Below are positions 9,182 through 20,605 of a DNA stretch of 64,000 nucleotides, piece by piece (positions within the stretch are counted from its first letter, which is position 1; the number at the start of each line of letters is the position of its first letter). The position numbers were made by a program, and so were the translations under genes. Under the pieces are notes generated by a model. The model made no database searches and had not been told where the DNA came from. It saw nothing but the letters and a program-made list of their open reading frames with translations. The DNA comes from Emiliania huxleyi CCMP1516 (Eukaryota; Haptophyta; Isochrysidales; Noelaerhabdaceae), in the NCBI RefSeq assembly GCF_000372725.1, contig NW_005200623.1, positions 1 to 64,000 of the forward strand, written 5' to 3'.

Positions 9182-11974
9182 TCACGAGAGCGAGATGGAC
9201 GACGTTCGCTCTCCACTCCGCACCTCGTTCTGCGCCGCCTCTACCGCCTTGAAGAGGGCTCGGAAGCCGAGCGCGCGGGCATTCACCTGGATGTCGAACA
9301 GCTGCGAGAGGCAGCGTTGCTGTATGCGCCGCCGGAGGTACTCTCCGGCGTTGAAGAACTCCTCGTGCGGTGTGAGCCTCGACGTGCGAAGGTACTCGAC
9401 GACGTGCGGCCACGCAGAGGGCTTAAAGGGCTCGTCAGCCTCGGTAGCCGCACGCGCGTCCTCGGCGGCGCCGGCCTCGCGTGCATGCGCCAGATAGGCC
9501 TCGACCTCGCAGCGGCCGCCCTCCTCGAGCGCGCACAGCCTCTCGACGCGCTGGAGCTGCTCTCGCAGCACATAGTAGCTCCGGCGCTCGACGACGAGCT
9601 CCACCGCGGTACGCTGCATGCGGGCTTCCAAGACGGCATCGTCATACCAGTAGCCGTGATCGCACACATAGCGTGCAAAGTCGCGCTCGTCTGCGAACGC
9701 GAGCACAGAGCCAATGCCGTCCGCGGGCGGCTCTGCGGTGATGCCGTTCCCCCATGAGAGATCGAGGTAGACTGCCAGCGACTCCGCTCCGTCACCCAGC
9801 CATACCTCCGCCCAGCCGCTCTGCGCATTGTACTCGACGACCTCGTCATCTCGCGGCGGCGGCGCCTGCAGTGCCATCGACACGCCGCGCTCGATGTGCG
9901 GCGGCGCAATGTTCAGGCGTTGGATGAGCGACGCTGCGTCGGGATAGGAGTCAGCCACATTGCCGCCACCATCGCCTCCGCCACTCATCCAGCCGACATC
10001 GGCAACGGAGCCGTTCCCTGTCGAGTAGACAGACGCCGAATCGAAGCCAAAGGAGCCACGCGGCTGCAGCTGCTTGGCAAGGAGCGTCCTGGCGGCGTGC
10101 ATGCGCTCGTCGCGCGGCGGGAGCACGCGCGGCGTCGGCAGCGGGTGACGCTGATCGATGACGAAGAAGGCCATAAAGTCGCGTGAGCCGCTGCCGCTCT
10201 CCGCCTCGATGCGCAGCACGCGATGGACGGCGGCGTAATTTGAGAAGCAGACGAGCGTGCCCTCGCGCACGGGCACCCGGCAGCGCGGAAGCGTCGAAGC
10301 CAGCTCTGCCGTGTTCTCGAGGGTGCCGTACTCGCCGCCCGCATCCCCGCACCAGAGCGCGTGCTGCTGCTTCGAGCAGAACTCGAGGCTGCCGCCTTGG
10401 AGGCTGGGCGAGGCGCGGTAGTAGTATAGGACGACGGCGACGACGTGTTCGTCCATGCCGTCCTCGTGCCACACGCCAGCATACTCCTCGCCGGCGGCGA
10501 GCACGATGCGCTGCGCCTTGACGACCGCCTGCAGCGGTCCGGGGAGCAGCAGTGCCGGTCGGCGGAGCCTCGCGAGCATCGGCAGCGCGGTGGCCATCAG
10601 CCGCTGGGTGGCGACGTGCAGCTTGACGTGCTCGTGCACGTCGAGCCCCGGGATCGGCGAAGTGAGGTGGCACTCGGCGCGCTTCCTGCGGCGGGAAGGC
10701 GACGAGTGGAGAGAGGGTACGAGATGGGGGTGTGGGGAAATGGAGCTCAGAGCGCTTCCTTACGTTCCCTCGTTGGCGAGCGTTGCGATGTGCGTGCCAA
10801 AGCCAAACGGAAGGCGCTCGCCAGTCGCGGCGATGCATGCAAGCTCGAGCGCACACACGACCTCGAGCGCGGCGGAGTCGAGCTCGCCAACCTCGAACTC
10901 GGTCGGGACCCACAGCCCATCGACGCTGTTGACATTCGGGTCGATGATGTTGTGGTACTGCGGCATCGGAGAGAAACCCCATTGCTTCGAGAGGCGCTCA
11001 AGACTCGAGCTAAGCTGCGCGTGCAGGCTCGGCGAGACGGCGTCACGCGAGTAGACGACATCCATCTCGGGGTGCGGCGCGACAAGCGTCGCACCGACAG
11101 GGGGCGTCGGGTCCCACGTTGGGAAGCGATGCGTAGGCACCGGAAACTCGGATGCGCAGCGCCAGCAAGGCCCGTCTGCGACGTAGCACTGCCTGCGGTT
11201 CCCAGTTTGCGCCAGCCCCGGCCCAATGCGCTGGTCGCAATGGAACGGCAGGATGGCGCTCTTGAGGTAAACGACGCCGCCTAGCGCCTGCTCGAGCGGG
11301 AACTTATCACCCTCGAAGCAAGCCGCCAACGGCTTGCGCGTGTCCTGACTGTTGCCGCCCTCGAGTAGCCCGCTCGGAACGTCGCGTTCGCCGCCGTCGC
11401 CGCCAGTTGTGACATCACGCAGCCCGCCCGCTGGCACATGGTCGAGCAGCGAGAGCTCGTAACGTGTCGCGCCCTTGCGCCCATCGGCTCGGAATCGCTC
11501 AATGACCTCATACTTGAAGAGCGCGTCGGACTCCCAGAGGGCACGCAGCCGCTTACGGTACCACGAGTCGCGAAGCTGGTCGCCAGGAGCCGGAGTCAAA
11601 TACGAGAGCAGCCGGCAGGATGTGCGAAGGGCCGCCATGCCCTCGCGCTCGCGTAGGGACCAGGTGCGGTAGGTGATGGCGCGCCTTGTCATGCGCGATG
11701 CCTCGTCGTACATCCGCAACTCGAAGAGCGCCCAGCACAGGAACGCCCAAGCCTTGCCACAGGCTTCGTCCTTGCGCAGCGCTGCGCGCGCTGACACAAG
11801 GCATTGCTCAAAGTCTTTGACGCGGCGTGCAGCGGCACAGGCCAAGAGCTCCGTGGCCGCAAGTTCGTTCGGTTGTGCGGCGGCGGCTGTCGCAGTGAGG
11901 GGCACCTCGCGGGAGCGCTGCCGCAGTAGTGGCAGCATGATGGAGCTATGATCGCTGCTGCAGTTGCTGTCCAC
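9182..11974 (-). CDS. DUF4246-like Fe(II)/2-oxoglutarate oxygenase-type protein
   Basis: Two long open frames join through a 78-base GT-AG intron at 10686-10763. Exon 1 (10764-11974) and exon 2 (9182-10685) give 904 residues. Exon 2 carries the DUF4246 signature AGVWHEDGMDEHVVAVVLYY, whose H-x-E/D pair resembles the metal ligands of double-stranded beta-helix oxygenases. Further on come REGTLVCFSNYAAVHRVLRI and DFMAFFVIDQRHPLP, the distal histidine and closing strand of that family. The N-terminal ~200 residues look helical (for example LRKDEACGKAWAFLCWALFE) and may be a TPR-like lead domain. The C-terminal ~250 residues are unassigned. The substrate is unknown; members occur mainly in fungi and algae. 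The domain match rests on motifs only. Confidence 0.8.
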
Positions 11975-12274
11975 GGCACAAAAGGCCGTCTCTCCAAGTG
12001 TCGTCGCTTCGGCGAGGCGGTTCGGATACTGTTAGGTCAGTCGGCGGTTCGAGCTCGGTTCGCGATTCGGATTGAAGTTGTTGGACGTTGTCATATGGGC
12101 CGGGCGGAAACGTTGGTGGATCCGTTGGCCGAGTGGGAGGTGGTGGCCGGGACGAACCAAGGACACTCCGAACGGCGCGTGCCCGCGCGACGCGCCAGCG
12201 TTTTCTTTTTTCCGGCCGCTCGAGCGGGCAGCGCGAGCGGCCGATCCAGCGGCGACGCCCTGGCGAAGAGCGCG

Positions 12275-12876
12275 ATGCTCTCGCTCTTGCAGCTCGCGTC
12301 GCTGTTCGCCACCGGGCTCGTCACGCCCAGTCAGCTCACCACGCTCATATCAAGCTCGCTCCGGCCGTCCTCCTACCTCGCGACCAGCCCCGCCGCCGCC
12401 CGACGCGTCGCTGACGCGTGCGCCGAACTGGAGGCGACGGCGCCGCCGCCGCTCTGGCCCCGCGACCTTCGCAGGCTGGACGGGTCGTGGAGGCTGATCT
12501 ACTCATCCGCCCTGGCCGGGCCGCAGCCGCCCTCGCCGCTCGACGGTCTGCCGGCGCCTCCCGCGGCGCTCCTCGCCGCCGTCGAGTCGGCGCCATTCGC
12601 GCCTCTCGGCGGCGGTGTCCAGCAGAACGTCGACGTCTTCAAAGTGTGTGCCCCTCAACGTTGCACAGACGTTCTCCCTTCCACGAGACCTCACCCAGCT
12701 TGCACACCTCGCACAGCGCCGCATCGTCAACGTCGTCGAACTCTCGCCGTGGCCAACTGGAGCTCTCGGCGGCCTCCTCTCCTCCGCCCCCGGACCGCTC
12801 GGGCAGGCGAGCACTAACCCTAACACTAACCTTAACCCTAGCCCTAACCCCAACCCTAACCCTAACCCTAACCCCA

Positions 12877-12914
<38 letters not shown>

Positions 12915-14611
12915 CCCCACCCTCACCCTCACCCCCACCCTCACCCCCACCCTCACCCCCACCCCCACCCTAACCCCTGACTGCTCGGGCAGGCGAGCAA
13001 GCAGCTCCAGGCCGCTCGCGTGGTGCTCCAGCTGGACCATTCCTTCACCGCCGCCCGATTAAAAAAGAAATAGCGAGACGAATTCTTTTTAGGTGCTCCA
13101 GCTGGAGCACTCCTCCACCACTACCCGTGAGAAAACGAGATAGCAGCCAGTATTTCTTTTTTAGGTGCTCGAGCTCGACCACTCCTTCAGCGCGGACGGC
13201 GACGGCTCCGACGGCACTGCCTAGAGGGGGAGATGAGGGGAGATGTGGGGGGAGATATGTGGAGATATGGGCCACCGCTCGCGGCCCGTCGGCGCCTAGA
13301 CTGGGAGATGTGGGGAGATGTGGGCAGATAAGTGGAGATATGGGACACCGCTCGCGGCCCCGTCGGCGCCTAGACGTGGAGATGTGGGGAGATATGTGGA
13401 GATATGGGCCACCGCTCGCGGCCCGTCGGCGCCTAGATTGGGAGATGTGGGGAGATGTGGGGAGATGTGGGGAGATATGGGCCACCGCTCGCGGCCCGTC
13501 GGCGCCTAGATTGGGAGATGAGGGGAGATGTGGGGAGAGATGTGGAGATATGGGCCACCGCTCGCGGCCCCGTCGGCGCCTAGATTGGGAGATGTGGGGA
13601 GATGTGGGGAGATGTGGGGAGATATGGGCCACCGCTCGCGGCCCGTCGGCGCCTAGATTGGGAGATGTGGGGAGATGTGGGGAGAGATGTGGAGATATGG
13701 GCCACCGCTCGCGGCCCGTCGGCGCCTAGATTGGGAGATGTGGGGAGATGTGGGGAGATGTGGGGAGATACAACTGTATGGGCCACCACTCGCGGCCCGT
13801 CGGCGCCTAGATTGGGAGATGTGGGGAGATGTGGGGAGATGTGGGGAGATGTGGGGAGAGGGGGGAGATATGGGGCCTCGTGTAGCGGGCAGGCCTCCCC
13901 GCCTAGACGGGGAGATGTGGGGAGATGTGGGGAGAGATGACCTCGGCGACGCGGCTGGCGGGAGCACAAGACGAGGAGGGGCGCTCGAAGAGGGGCGCTC
14001 AACCCAGTGGGCGTGTAGTAGGCGCGAGGCGTGGGGCGGCGGGCTCCACGATCTCCACATCTCGCCACATCTCCCCACATCTCCCCACATCTCCCCGCAT
14101 CTCCCCTCCCCATATCTCCCCATGTCTCCCCACATCTCCCCACATCTCCCCACATCTCCCCGCATCTCCCCATATCTCCCCATGTCTCCCCACATCTCCC
14201 CATATCTCCCCACATCTCCCATCGAGGCGAGCGGCGGCGGGCTCCACGATCTCGCTCACGCTCGAGGAGGTGCGGCGAGCTACGGGGAGATATGGGGAGA
14301 TATGGGGAGATCACGCTCGAGGAGGTGCGGCGAGATATGGGGAGATATGGGGAGATATGGGGAGATCACGCTCGAGGAGGTGCGGCGAGAGTTGGACGGC
14401 GCCGTCCGTGAACAAGGAACACATGCACTTGGAGCACTTGGAGTGCAGTCATTAACCTCACCTGCGCGCGTTTCTTCTTGTTGCGCGGCAAGAGATGATG
14501 GCGCGCGCCGCCCGTGAAAAAAACCGTGGCCACTTTCGTCTTCAGGTGCGGCGAGAGCTGGAAGGCGCTGCCGGAGGCGGCGACGACGCGCTGGCCATGG
14601 CGCCGCCCTAG
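12275..14611 (+). CDS. PAP/fibrillin family plastid lipid-associated protein
   Basis: Fibrillins are lipocalin-like proteins of plastoglobules and thylakoids. Exons 12275-12643, 12717-12806 and 12993-13022 are firm. Exon 4 begins at 13165. One or more 3' exons follow and end at the TAG at 14609-14611. Exon 1 contains LDGSWRLIYSSAL, the family's G.W.L.Y motif. Exon 2 starts RRIVNVVELSPWP, a typical fibrillin strand. Later pieces read VLELDHSFSADGDG and GSTISLTLEEVRRELEGAA, matching the C-terminal ligand-pocket strands. Exon joins between 13200 and 14280 are unclear because they lie in repeats. ATG 12275 opens MLSLLQLASLFATGLVTPSQ, a plausible targeting leader. Three introns show duplicated exon edges, and one of them holds a telomere-like array. 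Confidence 0.75.
12797..12999 (+). repeat. Telomere-like CCCTAA/CCCTCA array inside a fibrillin intron
   Basis: A degenerate array of CCCTAA, CCCCAA and CCCTCA units (about 12814-12980) is flanked by the perfect 17 bp direct repeat GCTCGGGCAGGCGAGCA at 12797-12813 and 12983-12999. The splice sites are CAG|GCGAGC at both ends, so the intron (12807-12992) uses a GC donor supplied by the duplication. Confidence 0.85.
13023..13164 (+). repeat. Intron made of two copies of the next exon's start (fibrillin)
   Basis: GTGCTCCAGCTGGA-type starts occur at 13023, 13093 and 13165, spaced 70 and 72 bases. Each of the last two is preceded by a pyrimidine-rich acceptor ending TTTTTAG. The third copy (GTGCTCGAGCTCGACCACTC) continues into coding sequence. 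Confidence 0.85.
13223..13960 (+). repeat. Higher-order minisatellite of GGGGAGATGT units
   Basis: About eight tandem copies of a ~75-110 bp unit each combine GCCACCGCTCGCGGCCCGTC plus GGCGCCTAGA with two to five GGGGAGATGT/GGGGAGATAT decamers. The array lies in an intron of the fibrillin gene. Confidence 0.9.
14036..14370 (+). repeat. Decamer minisatellite flanked by duplicated exon edges
   Basis: CCCCACATCT decamers fill 14055-14222. GCGGGCTCCACGATCTC occurs on both sides, near 14039 and 14234. Directly after, ACGCTCGAGGAGGTGCGGCG occurs three times (about 14260-14390), separated by GGGGAGATAT units. A fourth partial copy (GTGCGGCGAGAGCTGGAAGG, 14546) starts the last exon. Confidence 0.85.
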
Positions 14612-15060
14612 AGGCGATCTCCCCACATCTCCCCAGATCTCGGCCAGAGAGGCAGAATCTCTCCCCCACCTCCCCAGATCTCCCCCCATCTCCCCAGATC
14701 TCCCCATATCTCCCCACATATCCCCTTCTCTCCCACACATCTCCCCACGTCTCCCCAGATCTCGGCCAGTCTAGAGGCGGAAGGCAGACCGGCGCACTTG
14801 AGGGGAGATGTGGGGAGATATGTGGGAGATATGGGGAGATATGGGCAGACCAGAGCACTCGAGGGGACGCGCCGTGCGCACAGCTGCATCCAGCTGCATC
14901 CGCTCTGCGCCTGTCTGCTACTGCAGCCGCCCCTCCTCGCTGCCCGGTGTGACACAGAGGCTGTCTGCTACTGCCGCAGCCCCTCCTCGCTGCCCGGTGT
15001 GACACAGAGGCTGTCTGCTACTGCCGCAGCCCCTCCTCGCCGCCCGGTGTGACACAGAGT
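14612..15060. repeat. Decamer array and 57 bp tandem repeats
   Basis: CTCCCCAGATCTCCCCACAT-type decamers fill 14617-14760. At 14920-15060 a ~57 bp unit with CTGTCTGCTACTGCCGCAGC and CGGTGTGACACAGAG occurs about three times. No gene is visible. Confidence 0.75.
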
Positions 15061-15261
15061 CCGTACACTGAGCGGCTGGCTCTCGAGGCCCCTCGAGAGT
15101 TGACGCGGGGTAGGCTGGGGCTGTACCAGCCAGGCCCCCGAGCCGTCTCGCCACGTGTGCGTGCGTGCTAGCCCCCGCGCGAGCGGCCGGTAGTACCAGC
15201 TCACGACTTGTTGGTGAGCCAGTGGGCTGCGCACTGCGCGGGTGTCGGCCGTCGCCACGGG

Positions 15262-15265
15262 AGTG

Positions 15266-15301
<36 letters not shown>

Positions 15302-15302
15302 A

Positions 15303-15397
<95 letters not shown>

Positions 15398-15402
15398 TGG
15401 AG
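15262..15402. repeat. GTGC tetranucleotide microsatellite
   Basis: About 35 GTGC units with one interruption (GCGAGC near 15300). Open frames through it are low-complexity artefacts. Confidence 0.95.
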
Positions 15403-15726
15403 TGTGGCTGCAGTCCCTCGCCCTGAGTGCGCGCGCGCGCGCACACACACACACACACAGAGCAGCGACTGTCGCGACACAGAGAGATCCGGGGCGCGGG
15501 GCTGAGCGCCACGTGTGCAGGCTCTGCGTGCGGCCGTGTGGCCAGCTCCGAGCCCCTGGCTGGCGAGTCGAGGCACACGCACGCTCTCTCGAGGTCTCTT
15601 GGAGCAGAGTCCTCGAAAGAGCTCCCCAAATGGGAGGAGAGCACCGTGCCACCACAGGGGCCGAGAGGCCGTACCTTGAGGTACTGTCGTCTCGAGGGCT
15701 GTGGAGGGTGGGGGGCGAGCAGGTAC

Positions 15727-15929
15727 CTCGGGTACCTTGGGTGGGCCTGGCCTCTGCTCGCCAGGAGCCCCTAACCCTTACCCTTACCCTGACCCTAGCC
15801 CAGCCCCTAACCCTTACCCCAACCCTAGCCCTGACCCTAACCCTTACCCTACCCCTACCCCTACCCCTAACCCAAATCCTCGGGTACCCTGGGTGGGCTT
15901 GGCCTGGCCTCTGCTCGCCAGGAGCCCCC
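15727..15929 (+). repeat. Second telomere-like array between ~45 bp direct repeats
   Basis: CCCTAA/CCCTTA/CCCCTA units (15770-15875) lie between direct repeats at 15727-15772 and 15879-15929. Both repeats contain TCGGGTACC, then GGGTGGGC, then CTCTGCTCGCCAGGAGCCCC. The arrangement matches the fibrillin intron array at 12797. Confidence 0.8.
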
Positions 15930-16195
15930 CGGGGCGAGCGTCTACGTTCCCGTGCCGGGGACCACGGATTGCCTCACCGGACAGAGCTCTCCCAGCGATG
16001 GCACCCTAGGGTTGACTGTAGCTGCCGGCTCCACGCCCCTGCCATCCGAATGCACCGGCACTACTTGCGACGTGGCGTCTACCCCCGCCCGCACGTCACT
16101 GCCCTCGCTTTGGCGGGCGCAGGTGCCGCGGGCTTCGTCGTACTCCCTGCCTCCGCCGCTGCGGCCGCTGGCGTCGGGGAAGTTCGCGACGACGT

Positions 16196-16392
16196 GCCGC
16201 CCCACATCTCCCCACATCTCCCCACATCTCCCCATATCTCCCCACATCTCCCCACATCTCCCCATACCTCCCCACATCTCCCCACACCTCCCCACATCTC
16301 CCCACACCGCCCCACATCTCCCCACATCTCCCCACATCTCCCCATATCTCCCCATATCTCCCCATATCTCCCCACATCTCCCCGAGACGACG
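16196..16392 (+). repeat. CCCCACATCT decamer array between exon-edge copies
   Basis: About 18 decamers lie between two copies of GACGACGTGCCGCCCC (about 16188 and 16386). The array is probably an intron of the gene ending at 16729. Confidence 0.8.
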
Positions 16393-16479
16393 TGCCGCCC
16401 CGGCCGCAGCCTCCGCGTATCTCGCGCGCCGTGCAGGGAGTTAGGGAGGGCGAGCGAGCCGTAGGTACCTCAGCGGCAT

Positions 16480-16729
16480 TCTCCGCATCTCGCGCGCCGT
16501 GCCGCCGCTGCCTTCGGCGCCGGCGGAGCTGCGTGTCTTCGTGAGGGAGGGCGGCGGCGACGAGGGTGCCACGTGGCAGGAGGAGGAGGACGCAAGGACG
16601 GCGGCGGCGGAGGAGGAGGCAGCGGCGGCCGCGGCGGCAGGCGCGGATGCCGTCGAGGCTGAGGGCGGCGAGGGTGGTGCGGTCGAGGAGCAGGAGGACG
16701 GCTTGTACTTTGACGAGGTGCCGGACTGA
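16480..16729 (+). CDS. Putative terminal exon of an uncharacterised protein
   Basis: The frame reads ISRAVPPLPSAPAELRVFVR and then a Glu/Ala-rich acidic tail ending EDGLYFDEVPD before TGA. The start TCTCGCGCGCCGTG also occurs about 70 bases upstream (16414), again as an exon-edge duplication. A frame further upstream contains ALALAGAGAAGFVVLPASAA, which could be a membrane segment or targeting peptide of the same protein. No domain is recognised, and the 5' end is unresolved because of repeats. Confidence 0.4.
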
Positions 16730-17011
16730 GCGCGGCGCCGCGACCATGCTCGCGTACTAGTGGCGCACTAGTGGCGGCCGGGTATTGCGCACGTGACACA
16801 GTCCGACGGAACACTGTTTATGGTTCTTGCGTTCTTGGTTGAGCGCACGCGAAAGTACGGGTCGCGGGCCGGGCTGTCTGCTGTCTCTCGAGGGTTGTCT
16901 CTACATAGAGCGTCTGGATTTAGAAATTTAGAAAAGGAAGATGCACAGGTGATGGCAGCGCGTGGGTCTGAAGTAGATATGGGAGTCTAGCTAAACCTAG
17001 AGCTAGAGAGA
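16730..17011. other. Short unassigned stretch
   Basis: I see no gene or repeat here. It separates the preceding terminal exon from the segmental duplication. Confidence 0.4.
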
Positions 17012-17778
17012 CGTATAGCTATAGGGTGTGACACAGCTCACAGAACGACGGACGACGGCGCGGCCCGGGCGGACCGCGCGGTGCGTGGCTCCTCCTAGGG
17101 AGAGCGCGCCGTGCGCGCACGTGCCGCTCTCCATACCCTCTCCGGCCGACTGACAACACACCGCTCACCGGGGCCGAGCCGCCGGCCAACGCCCCGATGC
17201 CGGTGCACGGCGAGGAGCTGTGCGTTGGTAGGAAGGAGTCCTCGACACACACACGACACTCAGCCAGCGCTGGCTGCCACACATCCCGGGTGATCGCGTA
17301 CGGCACCACGTCACTCGGCAGCAGGCCACTGTGGAGCGCCACGACGGTCAGCGCGTGCCCAATGTGGAGCACGCTGACCGTCGACTGCTGACCGAGCAAG
17401 GTCAGGCCCAGAGTCAGTCAGTCAGTCAGTGTTACACACGTCCTAGCATGGACGACGGGGCACACGCACTCGCGGAACACAGGGCATTACACACGAGGCG
17501 TTGTGTGCGTTCTCAGGGAAAGGCATCACCACAGACAAAAGCAAGGTCAGGCCCAGAGGGGCACTCAGAATGGGAGCCACCCCGAGCGCTCCTCGGCCTG
17601 CCTTCGCAGCGCCTTTGCGGTGTGGAGGAAGTCGGTGGCGGCGTCCGCCAGGTCCTCGGACTTCTCCGCGAGCCTAAGACCGCCACTCTGAACAGTAAGT
17701 CTCCGCGGCCGCGGCCGCGCGGCTTTGACCGTGGCAGCGCCGCCCGCTGATCTTCTCTCCCCGCTCGACGAGAGCCTG
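17012..17778. repeat. Segmental duplication, copy 1 (truncated by a gap)
   Basis: This stretch matches 21954-22714 almost base for base, with a few indels and substitutions. It includes a copy of the R-SNARE exon of the gene at 22504 (minus strand, stop near 17567). It then runs into the gap at 17779 just after the exon 1 boundary. Two extra bases lie in the copied intron. Whether a second complete gene lies in the gap cannot be seen. Confidence 0.85.
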
Positions 17779-18418
17779 NNNNNNNNNNNNNNNNNNNNNN
17801 NNNNNNNNNNNNNNNNNNNNNNNNNNNNNNNNNNNNNNNNNNNNNNNNNNNNNNNNNNNNNNNNNNNNNNNNNNNNNNNNNNNNNNNNNNNNNNNNNNNN
17901 NNNNNNNNNNNNNNNNNNNNNNNNNNNNNNNNNNNNNNNNNNNNNNNNNNNNNNNNNNNNNNNNNNNNNNNNNNNNNNNNNNNNNNNNNNNNNNNNNNNN
18001 NNNNNNNNNNNNNNNNNNNNNNNNNNNNNNNNNNNNNNNNNNNNNNNNNNNNNNNNNNNNNNNNNNNNNNNNNNNNNNNNNNNNNNNNNNNNNNNNNNNN
18101 NNNNNNNNNNNNNNNNNNNNNNNNNNNNNNNNNNNNNNNNNNNNNNNNNNNNNNNNNNNNNNNNNNNNNNNNNNNNNNNNNNNNNNNNNNNNNNNNNNNN
18201 NNNNNNNNNNNNNNNNNNNNNNNNNNNNNNNNNNNNNNNNNNNNNNNNNNNNNNNNNNNNNNNNNNNNNNNNNNNNNNNNNNNNNNNNNNNNNNNNNNNN
18301 NNNNNNNNNNNNNNNNNNNNNNNNNNNNNNNNNNNNNNNNNNNNNNNNNNNNNNNNNNNNNNNNNNNNNNNNNNNNNNNNNNNNNNNNNNNNNNNNNNNN
18401 NNNNNNNNNNNNNNNNNN
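17779..18418. other. Assembly gap (640 N)
   Basis: Run of N. It begins inside the duplicated segment and ends in a CT-rich microsatellite. Confidence 1.
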
Positions 18419-18722
18419 CTCTATCACTCGCTCTGTCTCTCCTCTGACTGTCACTCTTACTCTACCTCTCCCTCTCCCTCTCCCTCTCCCTCTCCCTCTC
18501 CCTCTCCCTCTCCCTCTTCCTCTCCCTCGACCTCTGCCTGTCTCCCTCTCTCCCTCTCCCTGTCCCTCTCCCTCTCCCCCTCTCCCTCTGTCTCCCTCTC
18601 CCTCTCCCTCTCCCTCTCCCTCTCCCTCTCTCTCTCTATCTCCCTCTCCCTCTCCCTCTCTCTCCCTCTCTCTCTCCGCGCGCGCTCCTCTCTCTCTCTC
18701 TCTCTCTCCCCCTCCCTCTCGC
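18419..18722. repeat. CTCTCC-rich microsatellite
   Basis: Almost pure pyrimidine on the plus strand (CCCTCT and TCTCTC units). Open frames here are repeat artefacts. Confidence 0.95.
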
Positions 18723-18744
18723 TCTCCCTCTTACTTCCAACCGC

Positions 18745-18982
18745 CAGCACACCGCCAGACGGGCCAGCCTCCTCCTCCGCGGCCAGGGGCCTGCGCAGCC
18801 GCCCACGCCGTCTGCTGCGCAAGCACAGCCAAGTGGCGTGCGGGGTGTGCACGTCTAGATCTCGCACAGCCACGCGGCGGTAGACAATCAGCACGGCCAC
18901 GTTCGCCAGGGCAAACGGCGAGAGGCAGGGTGTACTCGCTGATGATGCTAGCGACGAGGAGCCGAAGGTACCACGGTGTGAA
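18745..18982 (-). CDS. Possible membrane-protein fragment
   Basis: On the minus strand, PWYLRLLVASIISEYTLPLA looks like part of an integral membrane transporter. It is followed in another frame by ANVAVLIVYRRVAVRDLDV. The frame change suggests an intron or a break. No start, stop or family can be assigned, so this is only a hint of a gene fragment beside the gap. Confidence 0.25.
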
Positions 18983-19593
18983 AAGCTGCGGCCGAGAAGT
19001 GGGAGGCCGTCAGTGGTGGTGTGAGTGAGACGTGCTCCTTGCGCCGGCTCAACGCGCCTCTCTTCGTTAGCGTCAACGTCGACGCGGGAGCCTGGCTGGA
19101 TGTCGGTGCAGTGCGCATGTCAGGTATGTATTGTCAGCGCGCGGGTATGGCGTGGGTGCCGTGAGGGTGGGCATGCGCGTGCGACATCAATCGCCAGCAG
19201 CGTAGCTGCGGGGGAGCGGGCAGGATGCACCATGCACCACGAGCCACGAGGCAGCTGCGGTTTGACGCTACAGAATGGGAGAGTCCGACAATTGCCCAAG
19301 TTGCCGTTTACTATTCCGCCTTTCTTTGCGGAAATTGCGGAATATGCGGAAAGTGCGGAAAACAATTCGTGGGCAGGGCGTTACAATCCTGCTTCTTTCT
19401 TTCTTGGGCTTTAAAATACCCCTCAGCAGAGTCCTTCCTCCTACGTATCTGAAAGTAAGAGCACATAACACTGTCTGTCCATCTGTGGCGAGGATATCGA
19501 CTACCTTCCTTGCCCTCTACCTCTGGGATGGGAAGGAGTGAGCCTACCAGGTGGCCTTGAAGCAACTTTCCGCACCGCCTCACGCATCTGCTG
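18983..19593. other. Unassigned region
   Basis: No convincing gene. A run of GGAAATTGCGGAAT-like short repeats occurs around 19330-19365. Confidence 0.4.
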
Positions 19594-19825
19594 ATGCGGC
19601 CCAAGCTTGCCGCGTTCGGACTCAGGGCCGGTGCTTTGACGCAGTATATTGTACTTCGAGGTAGTATGAACTCAGAACGGCCCCCCGAGAGCGCCTCTTC
19701 GACGCCCACGGGTCCCGGGGGGTCGGAGGGGTTGCGAGAAGGCCTTGGCTATTTTTTGTTTGAATTCTGGAGGCCGTTCAAACATGTAACGTGCGTTCCA
19801 CGTGCCCGTCCCCAGCAAGGACAAC

Positions 19826-20605
19826 ATGCTAGCCCAGCAGGCCGCTCCCACCGCCGCCCGCGGCGGAGGCAAGGCGGCAAAGGGTGGCAAGGGCGGCGGC
19901 AAGGGCGCTGGCAAGGGTGGTGGCCGTGTGGCGCACCAGACCCGCTTTGCGCCGCCGCCCTCAACGCCCGATACTCGGTTGAGCCGGCGGAGCGACGGCG
20001 GCAGAGTTGCGGCCGCCGGCGACCTCACACGGCGTCGAGCGCCGTAGAGACGGCCCCGAGAGCCGCCGCCAGGTGTGCCACGACCGCGGTCGCGAGGCTC
20101 GTGGCGATAGATGCGCCAGACCCGCTTGCGCCGCCGCCCTCAACGCCCGATACTCGGTCAGTAGCCGGCGGAGCGACGGCGGCGGAGTTGCGGCCGCCGG
20201 CGACCTCACACGGCGTCGAGCGCCGTAGAGACGGCCTCGAGAGCCGCCGCCAGGTGTGCCACGACCGCGGTCGCGAGGCTCGTGGCGATAGATGCGCCAG
20301 ACCCGCTTGCGCCGCCGCCCTCAACGCCCGATACTCGGTCAGAGCCGGCGGAGCGACGGCGGCGGAGTTGCGGCCGCCGGCGACCTTCCCCTCGACCACG
20401 CCGCCGACCCGTCGACAAGCACACGCGGACTGCCATCGAGAAGAAGGAGAAGGATGGCGGCGCATCCGGAGCCCGCGGGCGCAGCGGGCGCGGGTCCGGG
20501 CGCGGGCGGGCGCGCGGGAACCCCGCCAGCGGAGGCGACAATGCCTCTGGCGGCTCTGCAGGCGGCGCGCGGCGCGCCCCTCGCCGGTCTCCCGCACGAT
20601 CCTGA
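19826..20605 (+). CDS. Gly/Lys/Arg-rich protein, uncertain model
   Basis: ATG 19826 opens MLAQQAAPTAARGGGKAAKG followed by GKGGGKGAGKGGGR. This basic low-complexity leader then enters a tandem repeat. After the repeat, a frame to 20605 reads DKHTRTAIEKKEKDGG and then an RG-rich tail. The pattern recalls small RNA-binding or ribosome-associated proteins, but no domain is certain. The middle is a ~180 bp tandem repeat that looks like duplicated exon plus intron. Confidence 0.3.
19935..20395 (+). repeat. ~180 bp tandem repeat, about 2.6 copies
   Basis: CAGACCCGCTT recurs at 19938, 20117 and 20298. Each unit carries CTCAACGCCCGATACTCGGT, then a CCGGCGGAGCGACGGCGGC block and CGACCGCGGTCGCGAGGCTC. 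The last copy runs into a different downstream sequence. Confidence 0.9.

Noticed and set aside
9283..10982. Other long minus frames over the oxygenase gene
   Set aside because: Out-of-frame shadows, very rich in Arg, Ser and Ala, typical of GC-rich coding sequence.
12814..12980. A chromosome end
   Set aside because: The telomere-like array is short, degenerate and internal to a gene, with coding exons on both sides.
13223..13960. CRISPR-like regular repeats
   Set aside because: The spacers are themselves decamer repeats and not unique. The genome is eukaryotic and there are no cas genes.
15240..15420. Frames encoding repeating RACV / ARTH
   Set aside because: Pure translation of the GTGC microsatellite.
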